NCBI GenBank assembly: GCA_020975725.1
Contig: QXJR01000016.1
Coordinates: 310,001-374,000, forward strand
DNA length: 64,000 nucleotides
Source of the DNA: Picocystis sp. L7
Taxonomy: Eukaryota; Chlorophyta; Picocystophyceae; Picocystales; Picocystaceae
Reading direction: 5' to 3'
Shown here: positions 53,612 through 63,952 of the stretch, piece by piece
Layout of the letters: each line of letters opens with the position of its first letter
How positions within the stretch are numbered: the stretch's first letter is position 1
Made by a program: the position numbers and the translations under genes
The notes under the pieces: model-generated
Seen by the model: only the letters and a program-made list of their open reading frames with translations
Told to the model about the DNA's origin: nothing
Database searches by the model: none

Positions 53612-54256
53612 TCCGACGCCCACACGTCGGTCGGTCGAACGGTCAATTGGGGTTTCGAATCCCCGATCCCCGGAGGAACCGGCCTTTTAGAAGGGAAGGA
53701 TTGACCCAGGAGCTTCCCTTTCCCATCGGGGAGCTGTCGGGGGATCGTTCGTGTGGACGTGGGGGGCCTCGATGAGGACCCCAAGATGGAACAGGGAAGA
53801 GGGCGGGGAACCATGCAGGCGTGGCTCGTCCACACCCCAAGGAGGAAAGATGAAGCGGCGGGAAAGGGCAGGGAATGTCGTTCGGGCTGCATTGCGTGAA
53901 GGAAAGGTTCAAGGAATGTGGCATGGTGTCATTGGATTGCGAACGAACTGGACCTGGACTACATGCAGAACACTAAACCAGAACAACCGGTCGAGATCCA
54001 TTGAGTCATGAATGAACACGTCGAAAACTTGATATCTGAGATGATAAACAAACACACAGACGATCGGAGAATGGGCTGGTAAGTATCGGACATGTTCTTA
54101 CTCAGGTACTGAACCACCTCTCGCACCTCAAATTCTCGGAAAACCTGCACCTCAAGATCTACGAATCAAGGATCCTCCAGGGCAGTAAAAATGCCAGTCG
54201 ATTATTAACAGGGGCTCGCTTGGCCTCTTCATGAATGTGTCCAGTTTCTGCTCCTC
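53612..54256. other. intergenic region, glucosidase II beta to KEN-box gene
   Basis: 645 bp, promoter of the KEN-box gene. GGGGTTTCGAATCCCC (53647-53662) is a perfect inverted repeat that mimics a tRNA T-arm, but no tRNA is present. Confidence 0.45.
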
Positions 54257-56038
54257 TCAGAGCTCCTCGTGCATGGATGCCAACTGTGCAGCTGCCTCAG
54301 CCTCTTCATGAACTTTGAGGCTGTGAGCCACGTGGCTTGCAGAGCAGGCTGCTGGAGTCGTCAGAACACCCACATACTCACATCTGCTTGGTTCATCTAT
54401 CTTGGCGACCTGTTCCTCTTCACCGCAGGCCAACCTCACTCTCAAGCTGCGATTCGGCCCCTGCCAGCAATGCTGGCCATTGGTGAAACTCATGACTTGA
54501 TAGTTTTCTTCAAATCCGCTCCACTTCCCGAGCTGGGTGGCCCCATGTCCTTCTTTTTGCTTTGCATTTTTGAAGGGGCAAACTTCGTAGATGTACTTTT
54601 CTACATTGGTGCTGAAGCACTTGTCCTTCAAGGGTAAGAATTCCCTTTCTGGCCCATAGTCTGCCTCAAGCCATTCGGTTAGTTCATCGATACGCTGTTG
54701 CAACATTTTTTTCTTATGTCTAAGGTCTTTTTCTTCTCTTTTCAGCACATGTAGATCTGCAACACCACAAGACTAGGTTAGCCGGTCATCCTAATATACT
54801 GCAGTAAAAATCAAGCGCTGGCTTACCTCTGGTGTCTTCGCTTTCGAGGGTCCTAGCAGATTCTGACGAGAACATTTTTTTCAGACGAGTTGGAAAGGCC
54901 TGCAGGGCATCCAGCACAGCACGAATGCTAAGGGATCTTGGTGATATTTCTGATGGATGCTCTTCTTCTTCCGCTACACTGCCATCTTCATCCTCGTCAT
55001 CGAAGTCAGCCTCCTCTTCATCCTCGTGGTCAAAGTCGTAATCTTCATCCGTATAATCTTCCTCGCCGTGATCATACTCATCGTCAGGATGATCATCCTC
55101 CATGTCATGCAAGGACCCTGCAGCTGCTTCATCTGTCGTCCACCGGGATGCTACTCTCCGCCCCAGTTCTTCAGGATCAAGTTCTTCTTCGCTTTCCATC
55201 GCCGCTTCATCCTCCACGTCCTCTTCCTTCGTCACGTCGTCAAGCACCTGTTCTTCCTCCTCGCGTTCGACGTCTGCGTTTCCCACCGCTTCACTTTCCA
55301 CAGGCTTCGCGTCGACTTCAGGCGGTGGTGGTTCGGGCGTCGCGGTCTTTTCTGCGGCACGTTTCTCTTCCTCCACTTTCTCGAGCTGTGCAATTCGTTT
55401 CTCCAGGATGTCCAGTTCCTTCGATACGGGCAAGAGGGATTCCTTCTTCTCGTGAAGTTCTTCGTTCCATTCCTTCATCGTCTTGGTCGCTTCTCGGATG
55501 TACGTGATCCTGGTTTCGAATCCGCTCTTGGCTGCTTTGGCCACTTTTTCGGCTTCTCTTCGCTTCTCTTCTCCCAGCTTCAAGCAGTTGTTTTCGCACC
55601 TCACCTTTCCGGACCATTCGTCGCTTCCGTCGCAGCAGTCGCAGATCCCGTCGTCGACGAAGGAGGCGTAGATCGTCTTGGCTTCGTGGCCGTAGTTGTT
55701 GCAGTAGAACTTTCCGTTCACACAAGCATTCGTCCCTGCGGTCCATCGCGTCCATTCGTCAGTCCTTCCTCACGAGGAGGACGCTTTCGCATCGCAAGAC
55801 CGATCACGGGATCCTTTCACGCACCAGGTTCGTCGCTTCCATCCACGCAATCGCAGTAATCGTCGTTGAAGCGATCGATCTGGAAGGTCTTGCTGCCGTC
55901 TTTGCAGGCGAACTTCTGGCCGCTGTACCGCGCCAGATCCGACGGATGCACGCCTCGCATGCGGTCCAGGGACCCTTCTGTCCTTCCCACCGTCCACAGG
56001 ACCGCCACGGTCCACGCCATCGCGACGGAAGCGCCCAT
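54257..56038 (-). CDS. PRKCSH: glucosidase II beta subunit
   Basis: Regulatory subunit of ER glucosidase II, which trims glucose from N-glycans during folding. Exons (minus strand) 56038-55825, 55735-54827 and 54756-54257; introns of 89 and 70 bp (donors GTGCGT, GTAAGC); 540 residues. A signal peptide (about 1-25) is followed by two LDLa-type repeats ([28 protein letters not shown]), a coiled coil and a long acidic stretch (about 225-325). The C-terminal MRH lectin domain keeps the binding residues: ATQLGKW (Gln), LRVRLACG (Arg), [14 protein letters not shown] (Glu, Tyr). The last four residues HEEL resemble the HDEL ER-retrieval signal. Splicing restores DEPGTNAC. It is divergent to LSm3. 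Confidence 0.96.
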
Positions 56039-56378
56039 CACGTGGCGACGATGCGCCACGATCACGTCGAAATGGAAGCACGAAGGGAAGGTCCTGGAAG
56101 AGACAGCTGAGGCCCTCCCATCGATACCTTGCCCCCAATATCGATACCTACGCAAAGATATCGATACGGACCGCTTCCGACCGGAGTTAACCTCGAAAAC
56201 GACCGTGAATCGGGTCCAGGCAGGAAGGGAGGGAGCGCGAGAGGAGGGTTGTGGCGCACGCCTCGTCGCCTCGTTTGCAGGAGCGCCAGCGATCCATCGA
56301 TCCGAGGGCGAGAGAAGAAAGGAGGTGCTCGTACAGCCGCAGACGTGGTGGGAAACGCGCCGGAAGGAGCGGGACGAA
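56039..56378. promoter_or_regulatory. divergent promoter, glucosidase II beta and LSm3
   Basis: 340 bp. It contains three TATCGAT words (CCATCGATACCTTG at about 56119, AATATCGATACC at about 56140, GATATCGATACGG at about 56158) and GAGTTAACCTCGAAAA (56184-56199), identical to a word at 19085-19100 before UMP synthase. Confidence 0.55.
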
Positions 56379-56672
56379 ATGGCCGAGGTCGAGGAAACCG
56401 TCGTCCACGAACCCATGGACCTCATCCGGCTCAGCTTGCTCGAAGAAGTCAAAGTGAAGCTGAGAGGGGATCGGGAGCTCAAGGGAATACTGCATGCCTA
56501 CGACCAACACCTGAACATCGTGCTTGGAGACGTGGAAGAGACCCTCACCACGGTGGAAATCGACGACGAGACCTACGAAGAGATCGTCAAAGTCACCAAG
56601 AGGAAAATGAAGTACTTGTACGTGCGAGGAGATGGCATCATTCTGATCTCTCCGCCCCTGCGCACCTCGTAG
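56379..56672 (+). CDS. LSM3: U6 snRNA-associated Sm-like protein LSm3
   Basis: Subunit of the LSm1-7 (mRNA decay) and LSm2-8 (U6 snRNP) rings. It has 97 residues, no intron and full length for LSm3. Sm1 motif: [20 protein letters not shown], then [21 protein letters not shown]; the [15 protein letters not shown] insert is typical of LSm3. Sm2 motif: [15 protein letters not shown], cited in parts. The frame upstream is open but the ATG at 56379 gives the normal N-terminus. AATAAA at 56746-56751. Confidence 0.96.
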   Translation: MAEVEETVVHEPMDLIRLSLLEEVKVKLRGDRELKGILHAYDQHLNIVLGDVEETLTTVEIDDETYEEIVKVTKRKMKYLYVRGDGIILISPPLRTS

Positions 56673-57188
56673 AAGGATTCGATGCGTCCACAAGCTTGCC
56701 TCCCAGTTGGAGAAGGAGGCCTGTAGGACTGCTGTCGCCGTCTGAAATAAACGAAAAATGTCCAATCCGGGACAACTCAACGATGGACCGTCGAGTGCAG
56801 AGCCACAGGTCGATCCACGGTCCCACTGCTGTTCCCTTCGATCCAGCACAGTCGACGCCTCGGCGTATCCATCCTCTTCCCTCGTTTGCAACGGGACCGT
56901 TCGCCGAGGATGCATTGCTGCTCCACCTGAACACGGCGCTGCGTCCTTGACAGAATTGATGCCATGTTTTCCTACTGCCTGTCGGCGCATACCAATCTGC
57001 AACGAGCACGTACCTTGTGTACAGGACAACCTTGTACCACCACATCGATGGTGCGAGTGGAAGGCTCTGTCCCAGGAAACATGGGTGAGAAGATTCTCCC
57101 TGCTAGGGTTGGCCTCCAACCGACGCCTGAACCCCGCCTGGACGTACGGGTACGTGACCGACCGAGGCGGTCACTCGAGGCGCGCAAC
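56673..57188. other. intergenic region, LSm3 to aquaporin
   Basis: 516 bp with LSm3 3' UTR and the aquaporin promoter. The aquaporin frame is open back to 56964, but the added residues are polar and precede the first helix. No other gene. Confidence 0.45.
56746..56751 (+). promoter_or_regulatory. likely poly(A) signal of LSm3
   Basis: AATAAA 74 bp after the LSm3 stop. Confidence 0.5.
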
Positions 57189-57920
57189 ATGAACGACCGT
57201 GCGCCTTCACCCGCGGCGTTTGCACTGCTAGAATGTGCATTCCACGTGCTGTGGGTCATGTACTGCTCCTGCTTCGGTCTCATGGGATCCCTGTTGGCGA
57301 CGCGACTCGGAGGCGTGGACGAAGACCTACTCACACTCGCCATCTTCGTGGCTTCGGTGCTCGTCGTTGCTCCAGTTGCCCAAAAAATGGGCGGATTGTC
57401 TATGAATCCGGCCAACGAGACCGCACTCCTTGCAGCAGGAAAGATAGGGATCAAAGAGGCGGCCGTGAGGGTCCCTGCGACCATGGTGGGAGGGACCTTG
57501 GGCGCAGGCATGTTGCTGTCGATACTTCCCCAAGAGTACGTCAACTTCGTGCCCACACCCAGCTTGAAACCGGGTGTGACGTTGGCCGTAGGGTTTGCGG
57601 TAGAGTTGTTGTTGTCGTTTGTGAACAACTTCATCCTCCTCCTGTGCATGGGAAGACCAGGCAGGTTCTTCCAGTTGTTTCCGCTGGGAATCACCCTGGC
57701 ATCCCTGGTCCTTTTCCAAGCATACACCGGGCCGATGATGAATCCAGCTCTCGGGTTCAGTTGGGGATACCACCTAAACAACGTGCACGACGTAGAGACA
57801 CAACTTGTATATATTGGGGCACCATTAGTTGGCGCATTCTCTGCAGGCGTGGCTTGGAAAATGGCAGCACGGCCGATGAAAACGGGCAGGATAAAGGACA
57901 AGAGAGGCAGGGAGGACTGA
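57189..57920 (+). CDS. aquaporin, SIP/AQP11-like
   Basis: Major intrinsic protein with six membrane helices and two NPA boxes, GLSMNPANE (73-75) and TGPMMNPALGF (185-187); 243 residues, intronless. The small size, the basic C-terminal tail (KTGRIKDKRGRED) and the sequence around the first NPA resemble plant SIP and animal AQP11-type superaquaporins, usually in the ER membrane, more than plasma-membrane PIPs. Cargo (water, H2O2, small solutes) cannot be read from sequence. The Arg of the selectivity filter after the second NPA (normally NPAR) is replaced by Leu, as often in SIPs. It converges on CURT1 with 50 bp between stop codons. Confidence 0.85.
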   Translation: MNDRAPSPAAFALLECAFHVLWVMYCSCFGLMGSLLATRLGGVDEDLLTLAIFVASVLVVAPVAQKMGGLSMNPANETALLAAGKIGIKEAAVRVPATMVGGTLGAGMLLSILPQEYVNFVPTPSLKPGVTLAVGFAVELLLSFVNNFILLLCMGRPGRFFQLFPLGITLASLVLFQAYTGPMMNPALGFSWGYHLNNVHDVETQLVYIGAPLVGAFSAGVAWKMAARPMKTGRIKDKRGRED

Positions 57921-57970
57921 GCCATACGCGAGATGCAAGATTGTATTTCGTCCGTTCGTGGTCGAGCTCT

Positions 57971-58718
57971 CTACTCTTCTCCAATAGTTGCTCCGGCAAT
58001 CTTGGACTTGAGCTCTTCGATATCTTCAACGAGCTCCTTGCGGGAGTTCTTGAAGATCAGGTAGCGGTAGGTGAACCAGGCCGTGTATCCGAGGCCCACC
58101 AGCTCCATCAACTTCGGGAGCTGCTCGTGTAAGTGCATTCAGCAAGGAAAGAAGGTGTGGAATTGCACGGTCAGGTTATCTTCGTTCTCGTTCGCCACAG
58201 AGACCGAACGCGAGCGCCTTTGCGTTCACTTACCAGTGGGACGGAATCCACCGCGCTGACCACTGCACTGGAGAACCAGATGAACACGAGGGAGGCGCCG
58301 GCAATGATGGCCACCTCGCTTTTGTTCTCAACTCCCTCCCACTTGGCGACATCGAACGCACGCTTGTCAGTCGCAACGAGTCTCGACGGGGGTCCATCGT
58401 CGTCGCTTCGAACCTCGACTCGAACTCACCTTCTCGGACAGCGTCTTGATGATTTCTTCCGGTTCCAGCTTGTCCTCCTTGGCACGGACGACGAAGTTGG
58501 CGCTCCTTCCCACCGTCTGGCCTCGCATCGGCTCGAGTCAGCACGCATTCGCTCGTCCCTCTGGCGTCGTTCGTTCGTCCGTCCTTCGCACGCACCGCAG
58601 GCTTGGCCGCCTGCACGAGCCGCTGGCGACCGGCGAATCCGGACCTGGTTGCGCGGCATGGCGTCGTGCGCATGGAGGCACGCATGCAGGTGGAGGTGCC
58701 GGCGGCAAGGGCGGCCAT
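57971..58718 (-). CDS. CURT1: thylakoid curvature protein CURT1-like
   Basis: Bends thylakoid membranes at grana margins in plants. Four exons (minus strand): 58718-58596, 58516-58430, 58362-58234 and 58120-57971; introns of 79, 67 and 113 bp with donors GTGCGT, GTGAGT and GTAAGT, all phase 0; 162 residues. Residues 1-41 form a Ser/Thr/Arg/Ala-rich chloroplast transit peptide. The mature part has an amphipathic helix (KLEPEEIIKTLSEK), WEGVENKSEVAIIAGASLV, then FIWFSSAVVSAVDSVPL and LPKLMELVGLGYTAWFTYRYL, the two membrane helices of the family. A final charged helix (RKELVEDIEELKSK) follows. It is the most intron-dense gene in the window. A Harbinger element begins just upstream. Confidence 0.93.
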
Positions 58719-59109
58719 GGTCGATGGGTAGCTCCCGTTTGCTCGTGGGATGGCGCAGTGGAAGTCGAACGATGTGCACGTCTGATCAATAGAGGACTTC
58801 GGATTTGCCCCGACGAACAACTTCGGAGGGTTTTTAACCAAAAAAAATCCCTAAACCCGGATTTGGGGATCCTCCGTCGAGCCAAAACCGGACGAAATCG
58901 TGGGGTTTTCGGCGGATGAAACCTTGCGTCCTCTACGCATCTCGTACAGTTGGGGGATGAGAAAGCCTACGGATTGGCCCAGTATGGGATCCTAAAAAAC
59001 AGATGCGCAGAGGATTTCGTCGGACGGTCAGCCTCGACCGAAACCTAGAGGATCCTCCGCGGTATACATTCGCATCGAGGAACGCGGGAAGCAAACAACG
59101 CCGAGCACG
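58719..59109. mobile_element. left end of Harbinger element and CURT1 promoter
   Basis: 391 bp between the CURT1 start and the transposase start. It must hold the CURT1 promoter and the left terminus of the transposon. Repeated words CGGATTTGCCCC/CGGATTTGGGGA and A/T runs (about 58829-58862) differ from the rest of the window. The exact terminal inverted repeat cannot be fixed because the right end is outside the window. Confidence 0.4.
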
Positions 59110-60300
59110 ATGCCTCAAAGGTATGGTCGAGTGCTCCAGATCATCCAGACGGAGGAGATGCGGGAGAAGAGCTTGCGGATGCGGGAGGCAATGCTCGTCG
59201 CGTTCCCTAACCATCCGGAGCTGTCGATTGCACTCTCGTCTGCTTTTGCAATGGTGGTCCTGCGTTGCCAACGCTTGCTGCGTCAGATGAAGCAACGCTG
59301 GAATCCTCGGGTTGCTATTTCGAACAACGCGCGTTGGCTGGACGATTTCGAGGACGCTACGTTGCGTGGGAACTTTCGTTTTGATCGTGGTCACATTCGG
59401 GAGCTTATCCGCTTGTTAGAGATCCCCGAGCGGTTGCGGAGTCCTACTTGTGGACGTGTTTTCAAGGGAGAAGAAGCGTTCCTTCTCTTGTTGCGCAGAC
59501 TAGCGGGACGGGAAACCCTGACACACTTGGCCACGATCTTCGATCGTTCACCTCCTGCCCTGTCCGAGATGTACAACGTGATCCTTCGTCACGTGTACAG
59601 GATCGCAAGAGTATCAATGCGTTTAGAGCTATGGGAGGACGAGTTGGCAGCTTTCGCGCATGCATTACGGGAACAGGGATGTCCGTTGCCTCATTGTTTT
59701 GGGTTCATTGATGGGACGATGTTTGACATATGTCGTCCCATCATTGACCAGGAAAGCATGTACAACGGATGGAAGCGAGGGCACAAAACGAAATACCAAT
59801 GCGTGGTGTTGCCTAATTTTTTGATTGGTGATTGGCATGGACCGGCAAGTGGCCGAACGAACGACTCGGTGATGTTGGATGACTCTAGATTGATTCCGAG
59901 GTTGCAGGGGATGCGCGATCGTTTTGGTAGCACGCTGTACATGTATGGTGATTCAGCTTATCCACAGTGTGACGTCCTCCTACGCGCTCCAAAAGGAAAC
60001 AGGATCACACGCTCAGAACGCATGCTGGCGCGGGACATGTCTCGATACCGTGAAAGTGTGGAGTGGGTGTTTGGAAAGCTTGGGAACATATGGCCCTTCA
60101 TTACTGACAAGACGAGGAAGGTTACAGGTTCGCGAGCAACAGGTATGGAGGACTGGGTAGCGGCAATGTTGACTAACTTCCACACTTGTGCATACGGAGG
60201 CGTTGCGAATAGGTTCTTCGAGATGCAGCCTCCATCTATGAGTGAATACAAGGCGAAGTTTGCTGCGCATGTAGATGTGTCATCTGCATCAGAGCCATGA
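59110..60300 (+). CDS. Harbinger transposase (HARBI1-like, DDE_Tnp_4)
   Basis: 396 residues, intronless and intact. An N-terminal helical part is followed by a helix-turn-helix-like region with FRFDRGHIRELIRLLEIPER, CGRVFKGEEAFLLLLRRLAG and TLTHLATIFDRSPPALSEM, quoted in short parts. The catalytic triad is visible: FGFIDGTMFDICRP (first Asp), LYMYGDSAYPQ (second Asp) and YRESVEWVFGKLGNIWPF (Glu). GHKTKYQCVVLPN and GPASGRTNDSVML are further DDE_Tnp_4 hallmarks. It is the catalytic partner of the Myb-like protein encoded at 63086-63952. Its stop codon is immediately followed by degenerate minisatellite units. Confidence 0.95.
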   Translation: MPQRYGRVLQIIQTEEMREKSLRMREAMLVAFPNHPELSIALSSAFAMVVLRCQRLLRQMKQRWNPRVAISNNARWLDDFEDATLRGNFRFDRGHIRELIRLLEIPERLRSPTCGRVFKGEEAFLLLLRRLAGRETLTHLATIFDRSPPALSEMYNVILRHVYRIARVSMRLELWEDELAAFAHALREQGCPLPHCFGFIDGTMFDICRPIIDQESMYNGWKRGHKTKYQCVVLPNFLIGDWHGPASGRTNDSVMLDDSRLIPRLQGMRDRFGSTLYMYGDSAYPQCDVLLRAPKGNRITRSERMLARDMSRYRESVEWVFGKLGNIWPFITDKTRKVTGSRATGMEDWVAAMLTNFHTCAYGGVANRFFEMQPPSMSEYKAKFAAHVDVSSASEP

Positions 60301-60304
60301 GAGT

Positions 60305-62793
60305 CATCTCTCGCTCCTTGCAAAAATTATCTGGACGGTTGCAAAAGTCTGCTGGATGGTTGCTGGAAGGTTGCAGAAATCTGCTGGATGGTTTCTCGCT
60401 GGTTGCAGAAATCTGCTGGATGGTTGCTGGATGGTTGCAGAAATCTGCTGGTTGGTTGCTGGAAGGTTGCAGAAATCTGCTGGATGGTTTCTCGCTGGTT
60501 GCAGAAATCTGCTGGATGGTTGCTGGATGGTTGCAGAAATCTGCTGGTTGGTTGCTGGAAGGTTGCAGAAATCTGCTGGATGGTTTCTCGCTGGTTGCAG
60601 AAATCTGCTGGATGGTTTCTCGCTGGTTGCAGAAATCTGCTGGATGGTTTCTCGCTGGTTGCAGAAATCTGCTGGATGGTTGCTGGATGGTTGCAGAAAT
60701 CTGCTGGTTGGTTGCTGGAAGGTTGCAGAAATCTGCTGGATGGTTTCTCGCTGGTTGCAGAAATCTGCTGGATGGTTGCTGGATGGTTGCAGAAATCTGC
60801 TGGTTGGTTGCTGGAAGGTTGCAGAAATCTGCTGGATGGTTTCTCGCTGGTTGCAGAAATCTGCTGGATGGTTTCTCGCTGGTTGCAGAAATCTGCTGGA
60901 TGGTTTCTCGCTGGTTGCAGAAATCTGCTGGATGGTTTCTCGCTGGTTGCAGAAATCTGCTGGATGGTTGCTGGATAGTTGCAGAAATCTGCTGGATGGT
61001 TTCTCGCTGGTTGCAGAAATCTGCTGGATGGTTTCTCGCTGGTTGCAGAAATCTGCTGGATGGTTTCTCGCTAGTTGCAGAAATCTGCTGGATGGTTGCT
61101 GGAAGGTTGCAGAAATCTGCTGGATGGTTTCTCGCTGGTTGCAGAAATCTGCTGGATGGTTGCTGGATGGTTGCAGAAATCTGCTGGTTGGTTGCTGGAA
61201 GGTTGCAGAAATCTGCTGGATGGTTTCTCGCTGGTTGCAGAAATCTGCTGGATGGTTTCTCGCTGGTTGCAGAAATCTGCTGGATGGTTGCTGGATGGTT
61301 GCAGAAATCTGCTGGTTGGTTGCTGGAAGGTTGCAGAAATCTGCTGGATGGTTTCTCGCTGGTTGCAGAAATCTGCTGGATGGTTGCTGGATGGTTGCAG
61401 AAATCTGCTGGTTGGTTGCTGGAAGGTTGCAGAAATCTGCTGGATGGTTTCTCGCTGGTTGCAGAAATCTGCTGGATGGTTTCTCGCTGGTTGCAGAAAT
61501 CTGCTGGATGGTTTCTCGCTGGTTGCAGAAATCTGCTGGATGGTTTCTCGCTGGTTGCAGAAATCTGCTGGATGGTTGCTGGATAGTTGCAGAAATCTGC
61601 TGGATGGTTTCTCGCTGGTTGCAGAAATCTGCTGGATGGTTTCTCGCTGGTTGCAGAAATCTGCTGGATGGTTGCTGGATAGTTGCAGAAATCTGCTGGA
61701 TGGTTTCTCGCTGGTTGCAGAAATCTGCTGGATGGTTTCTCGCTGGTTGCAGAAATCTGCTGGATGGTTGCTGGATGGTTGCAGAAATCTGCTGGTTGGT
61801 TGCTGGAAGGTTGCAGAAATCTGCTGGATGGTTTCTCGCTGGTTGCAGAAATCTGCTGGATGGTTGCTGGATGGTTGCAGAAATCTGCTGGTTGGTTGCT
61901 GGAAGGTTGCAGAAATCTGCTGGATGGTTTCTCGCTGGTTGCAGAAATCTGCTGGATGGTTTCTCGCTGGTTGCAGAAATCTGCTGGATGGTTTCTCGCT
62001 GGTTGCAGAAATCTGCTGGATGGTTTCTCGCTGGTTGCAGAAATCTGCTGGATGGTTGCTGGATAGTTGCAGAAATCTGCTGGATGGTTTCTCGCTGGTT
62101 GCAGAAATCTGCTGGATGGTTTCTCGCTGGTTGCAGAAATCTGCTGGATGGTTTCTCGCTGGTTGCAGAAATCTGCTGGATGGTTGCTGGATGGTTGCAG
62201 AAATCTGCTGGTTGGTTGCTAGAAGGTTGCAGAAATCTGCTGGATGGTTTCTCGCTGGTTGCAGAAATCTGCTGGATGGTTGCTGGATGGTTGCAGAAAT
62301 CTGCTGGTTGGTTGCTGGAAGGTTGCAGAAATCTGCTGGATGGTTTCTCGCTGGTTGCAGAAATCTGCTGGATGGTTTCTCGCTGGTTGCAGAAATCTGC
62401 TGGATGGTTGCTGGATAGTTGCAGAAATCTGCTGGATGGTTTCTCGCTGGTTGCAGAAATCTGCTGGATGGTTTCTCGCTGGTTGCAGAAATCTGCTGGA
62501 TGGTTTCTCGCTGGTTGCAGAAATCTGCTGGATGGTTGCTGGATGGTTGCAGAAATCTGCTGGTTGGTTGCTAGAAGGTTGCAGAAATCTGCTGGATGGT
62601 TTCTCGCTGGTTGCAGAAATCTGCTGGATGGTTGCTGGATGGTTGCAGAAATCTGCTGGTTGGTTGCTGGAAGGTTGCAGAAATCTGCTGGATGGTTTCT
62701 CGCTGGTTGCAGAAATCTGCTGGATGGTTGCTGGATGGTTGCAGAAATCTGCTGGATGGTTTCTCGCTGGTTGCAGAAATCTGCTGGATGGGA
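60305..62793 (+). repeat. 32-bp minisatellite, about 77 units
   Basis: Nearly perfect tandem array. Each unit has a constant part GGTTGCAGAAATCTGCTGG and a 13-bp variable part: ATGGTTTCTCGCT (type C), ATGGTTGCTGGAT (type D) or TTGGTTGCTGGAA (type A). Types often run C-D-A, a 96-bp higher-order unit, with interspersed runs of C; some D units carry GGATAGTT. The first two units (60305-60368) are degenerate (for example GGTTGCAAAAGTCTGCTGG), and the last breaks off at ATGGGAAGCGG. No unit contains a stop on either strand in any frame over long stretches, hence spurious long open frames. Confidence 0.98.
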
Positions 62794-63085
62794 AGCGGAG
62801 TACGGTGTGTACAGTATGAATGTTACATTGCGAAATGTTTTGCATTGGTGAGTGACAACCTGTGGATGTGGATGATGAAAGGTTGCAAGTGGTGGAGTTG
62901 TGTTCTGTCTTTTCCACCCTACTGAGTCATCGCACTCTTTGTAATAAAGGTAAGAAACAAAATTTCTTTTATGCAACAACATCGCGGTCGACATAGCTCG
63001 CAAGTAGGGAACTTCCGAGGACGCAAAGTTGTGGAATGGACGAAAAAGAAGTAGGAATAGAAATTTGCAAATCTACTTTACGTTC
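62794..63085. other. spacer between minisatellite and Myb-like gene
   Basis: 292 bp, AT-rich, with GTAATAAAGG (62941-62950) that could end plus-strand transcripts. No gene. Confidence 0.4.
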
Positions 63086-63952
63086 TCAAGTAGCTTCGTT
63101 CACGACAACCTCCTCCATCTCCGACGAAATGGTCGAGGGTCTGGAAGATGAACGGCGGAGAAGGCTCCCATTCTCCTCCTCGAAGGTGTTCACAGCAGCT
63201 GCTACCCATTCGTCGCGTGGTCCTGGGCTTGGAAAGTCGTTCGGGAACCTCTTGTGAAGCTCGAACTCGCGTGCCCACTCGGCACGTGCATTGGAACGCG
63301 TCGCATGGAGCAAAGCTTTACGCGTGAGATCGCAAATGTCGTCCATGCTCTTACGAGTGTCTTCGACCTCAGCACACAAAGCACCATCGTTTCCTTTGGA
63401 CATGGACGACCGTCCGCGCTTCGCCGTTTGGCGGTGCGTCTCCATTTGACGACTCACGTTGTTGCGCCCTTGCTCCGTCAATGTTGCACGTCGCAAAGCA
63501 AGTTCGTCACGTACAGCCTTCGATGCTGCAGCTCGCTCGTCGATCTTCTCCACCAAACGTTGTTGAAGTTCCTCCACCTCTGTATGGGCATACCCCCCTC
63601 CTCGACCAGTAGAGGCCCTTGCATCCTCGTTCCACTTCCGCGCCTCTCGGGCCAACATAGCTACCCGCCGCTGAACAGAATCGATAGACAATTCGAACTC
63701 CGCGAAAAGTCCATCAGTGTGCTCTCGGAGGGATGCAACCAAAGCCTCCCACGCTTTCTTCCTCTGATCACGATTTGCATCGACCTTGAATGGGTCACAT
63801 GACTCCACGCAAATCTGATTCAAGAGCGCGTACTTCCGTGCGTTCGTCCACGTATTGCGTGATCTTTGATCTTCCATCGACTTGGCGGCCTTCGAGGTTG
63901 TTACGTTGACATCTTTCCTTTTGAGAGGAGGCCTGTCCTCTTCTTGCACCAT
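63086..63952 (-). CDS. Myb/SANT-like DNA-binding protein of the Harbinger element
   Basis: 288 residues, intronless. A Myb/SANT-like trihelix domain (about 33-110) has the Trp-containing helices TWTNARKYALLNQICVE, KKAWEALVASLREH and VQRRVAMLAREARKW. A Glu/Arg-rich coiled coil follows (VEELQQRLVEKIDERAAA), then a basic spacer and a C-terminal charged part (WAREFELHKRFPNDFPSPG). PIF/Harbinger elements carry such a second protein, which binds the transposon ends and carries the transposase to the nucleus. The ATG at 63952 is close to the window end; no upstream in-frame start is visible in the 48 bp that remain. Confidence 0.85.
   Translation of the reverse strand: MVQEEDRPPLKRKDVNVTTSKAAKSMEDQRSRNTWTNARKYALLNQICVESCDPFKVDANRDQRKKAWEALVASLREHTDGLFAEFELSIDSVQRRVAMLAREARKWNEDARASTGRGGGYAHTEVEELQQRLVEKIDERAAASKAVRDELALRRATLTEQGRNNVSRQMETHRQTAKRGRSSMSKGNDGALCAEVEDTRKSMDDICDLTRKALLHATRSNARAEWAREFELHKRFPNDFPSPGPRDEWVAAAVNTFEEENGSLLRRSSSRPSTISSEMEEVVVNEAT

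Noticed and set aside
53640-53670. tRNA T-arm-like GGGGTTTCGAATCCCC
   Set aside because: Only an isolated inverted repeat; no cloverleaf can be drawn.
60305-62793. CRISPR-like array
   Set aside because: Units are contiguous with no unique spacers, no cas genes exist, and the genome is eukaryotic.
60275-63003. Very long open frames over the minisatellite (858 codons plus strand, 899 codons minus strand)
   Set aside because: They arise because the 32-bp unit has no stop in any frame; the products are simple repeats shifting through three frames with no start context or family.
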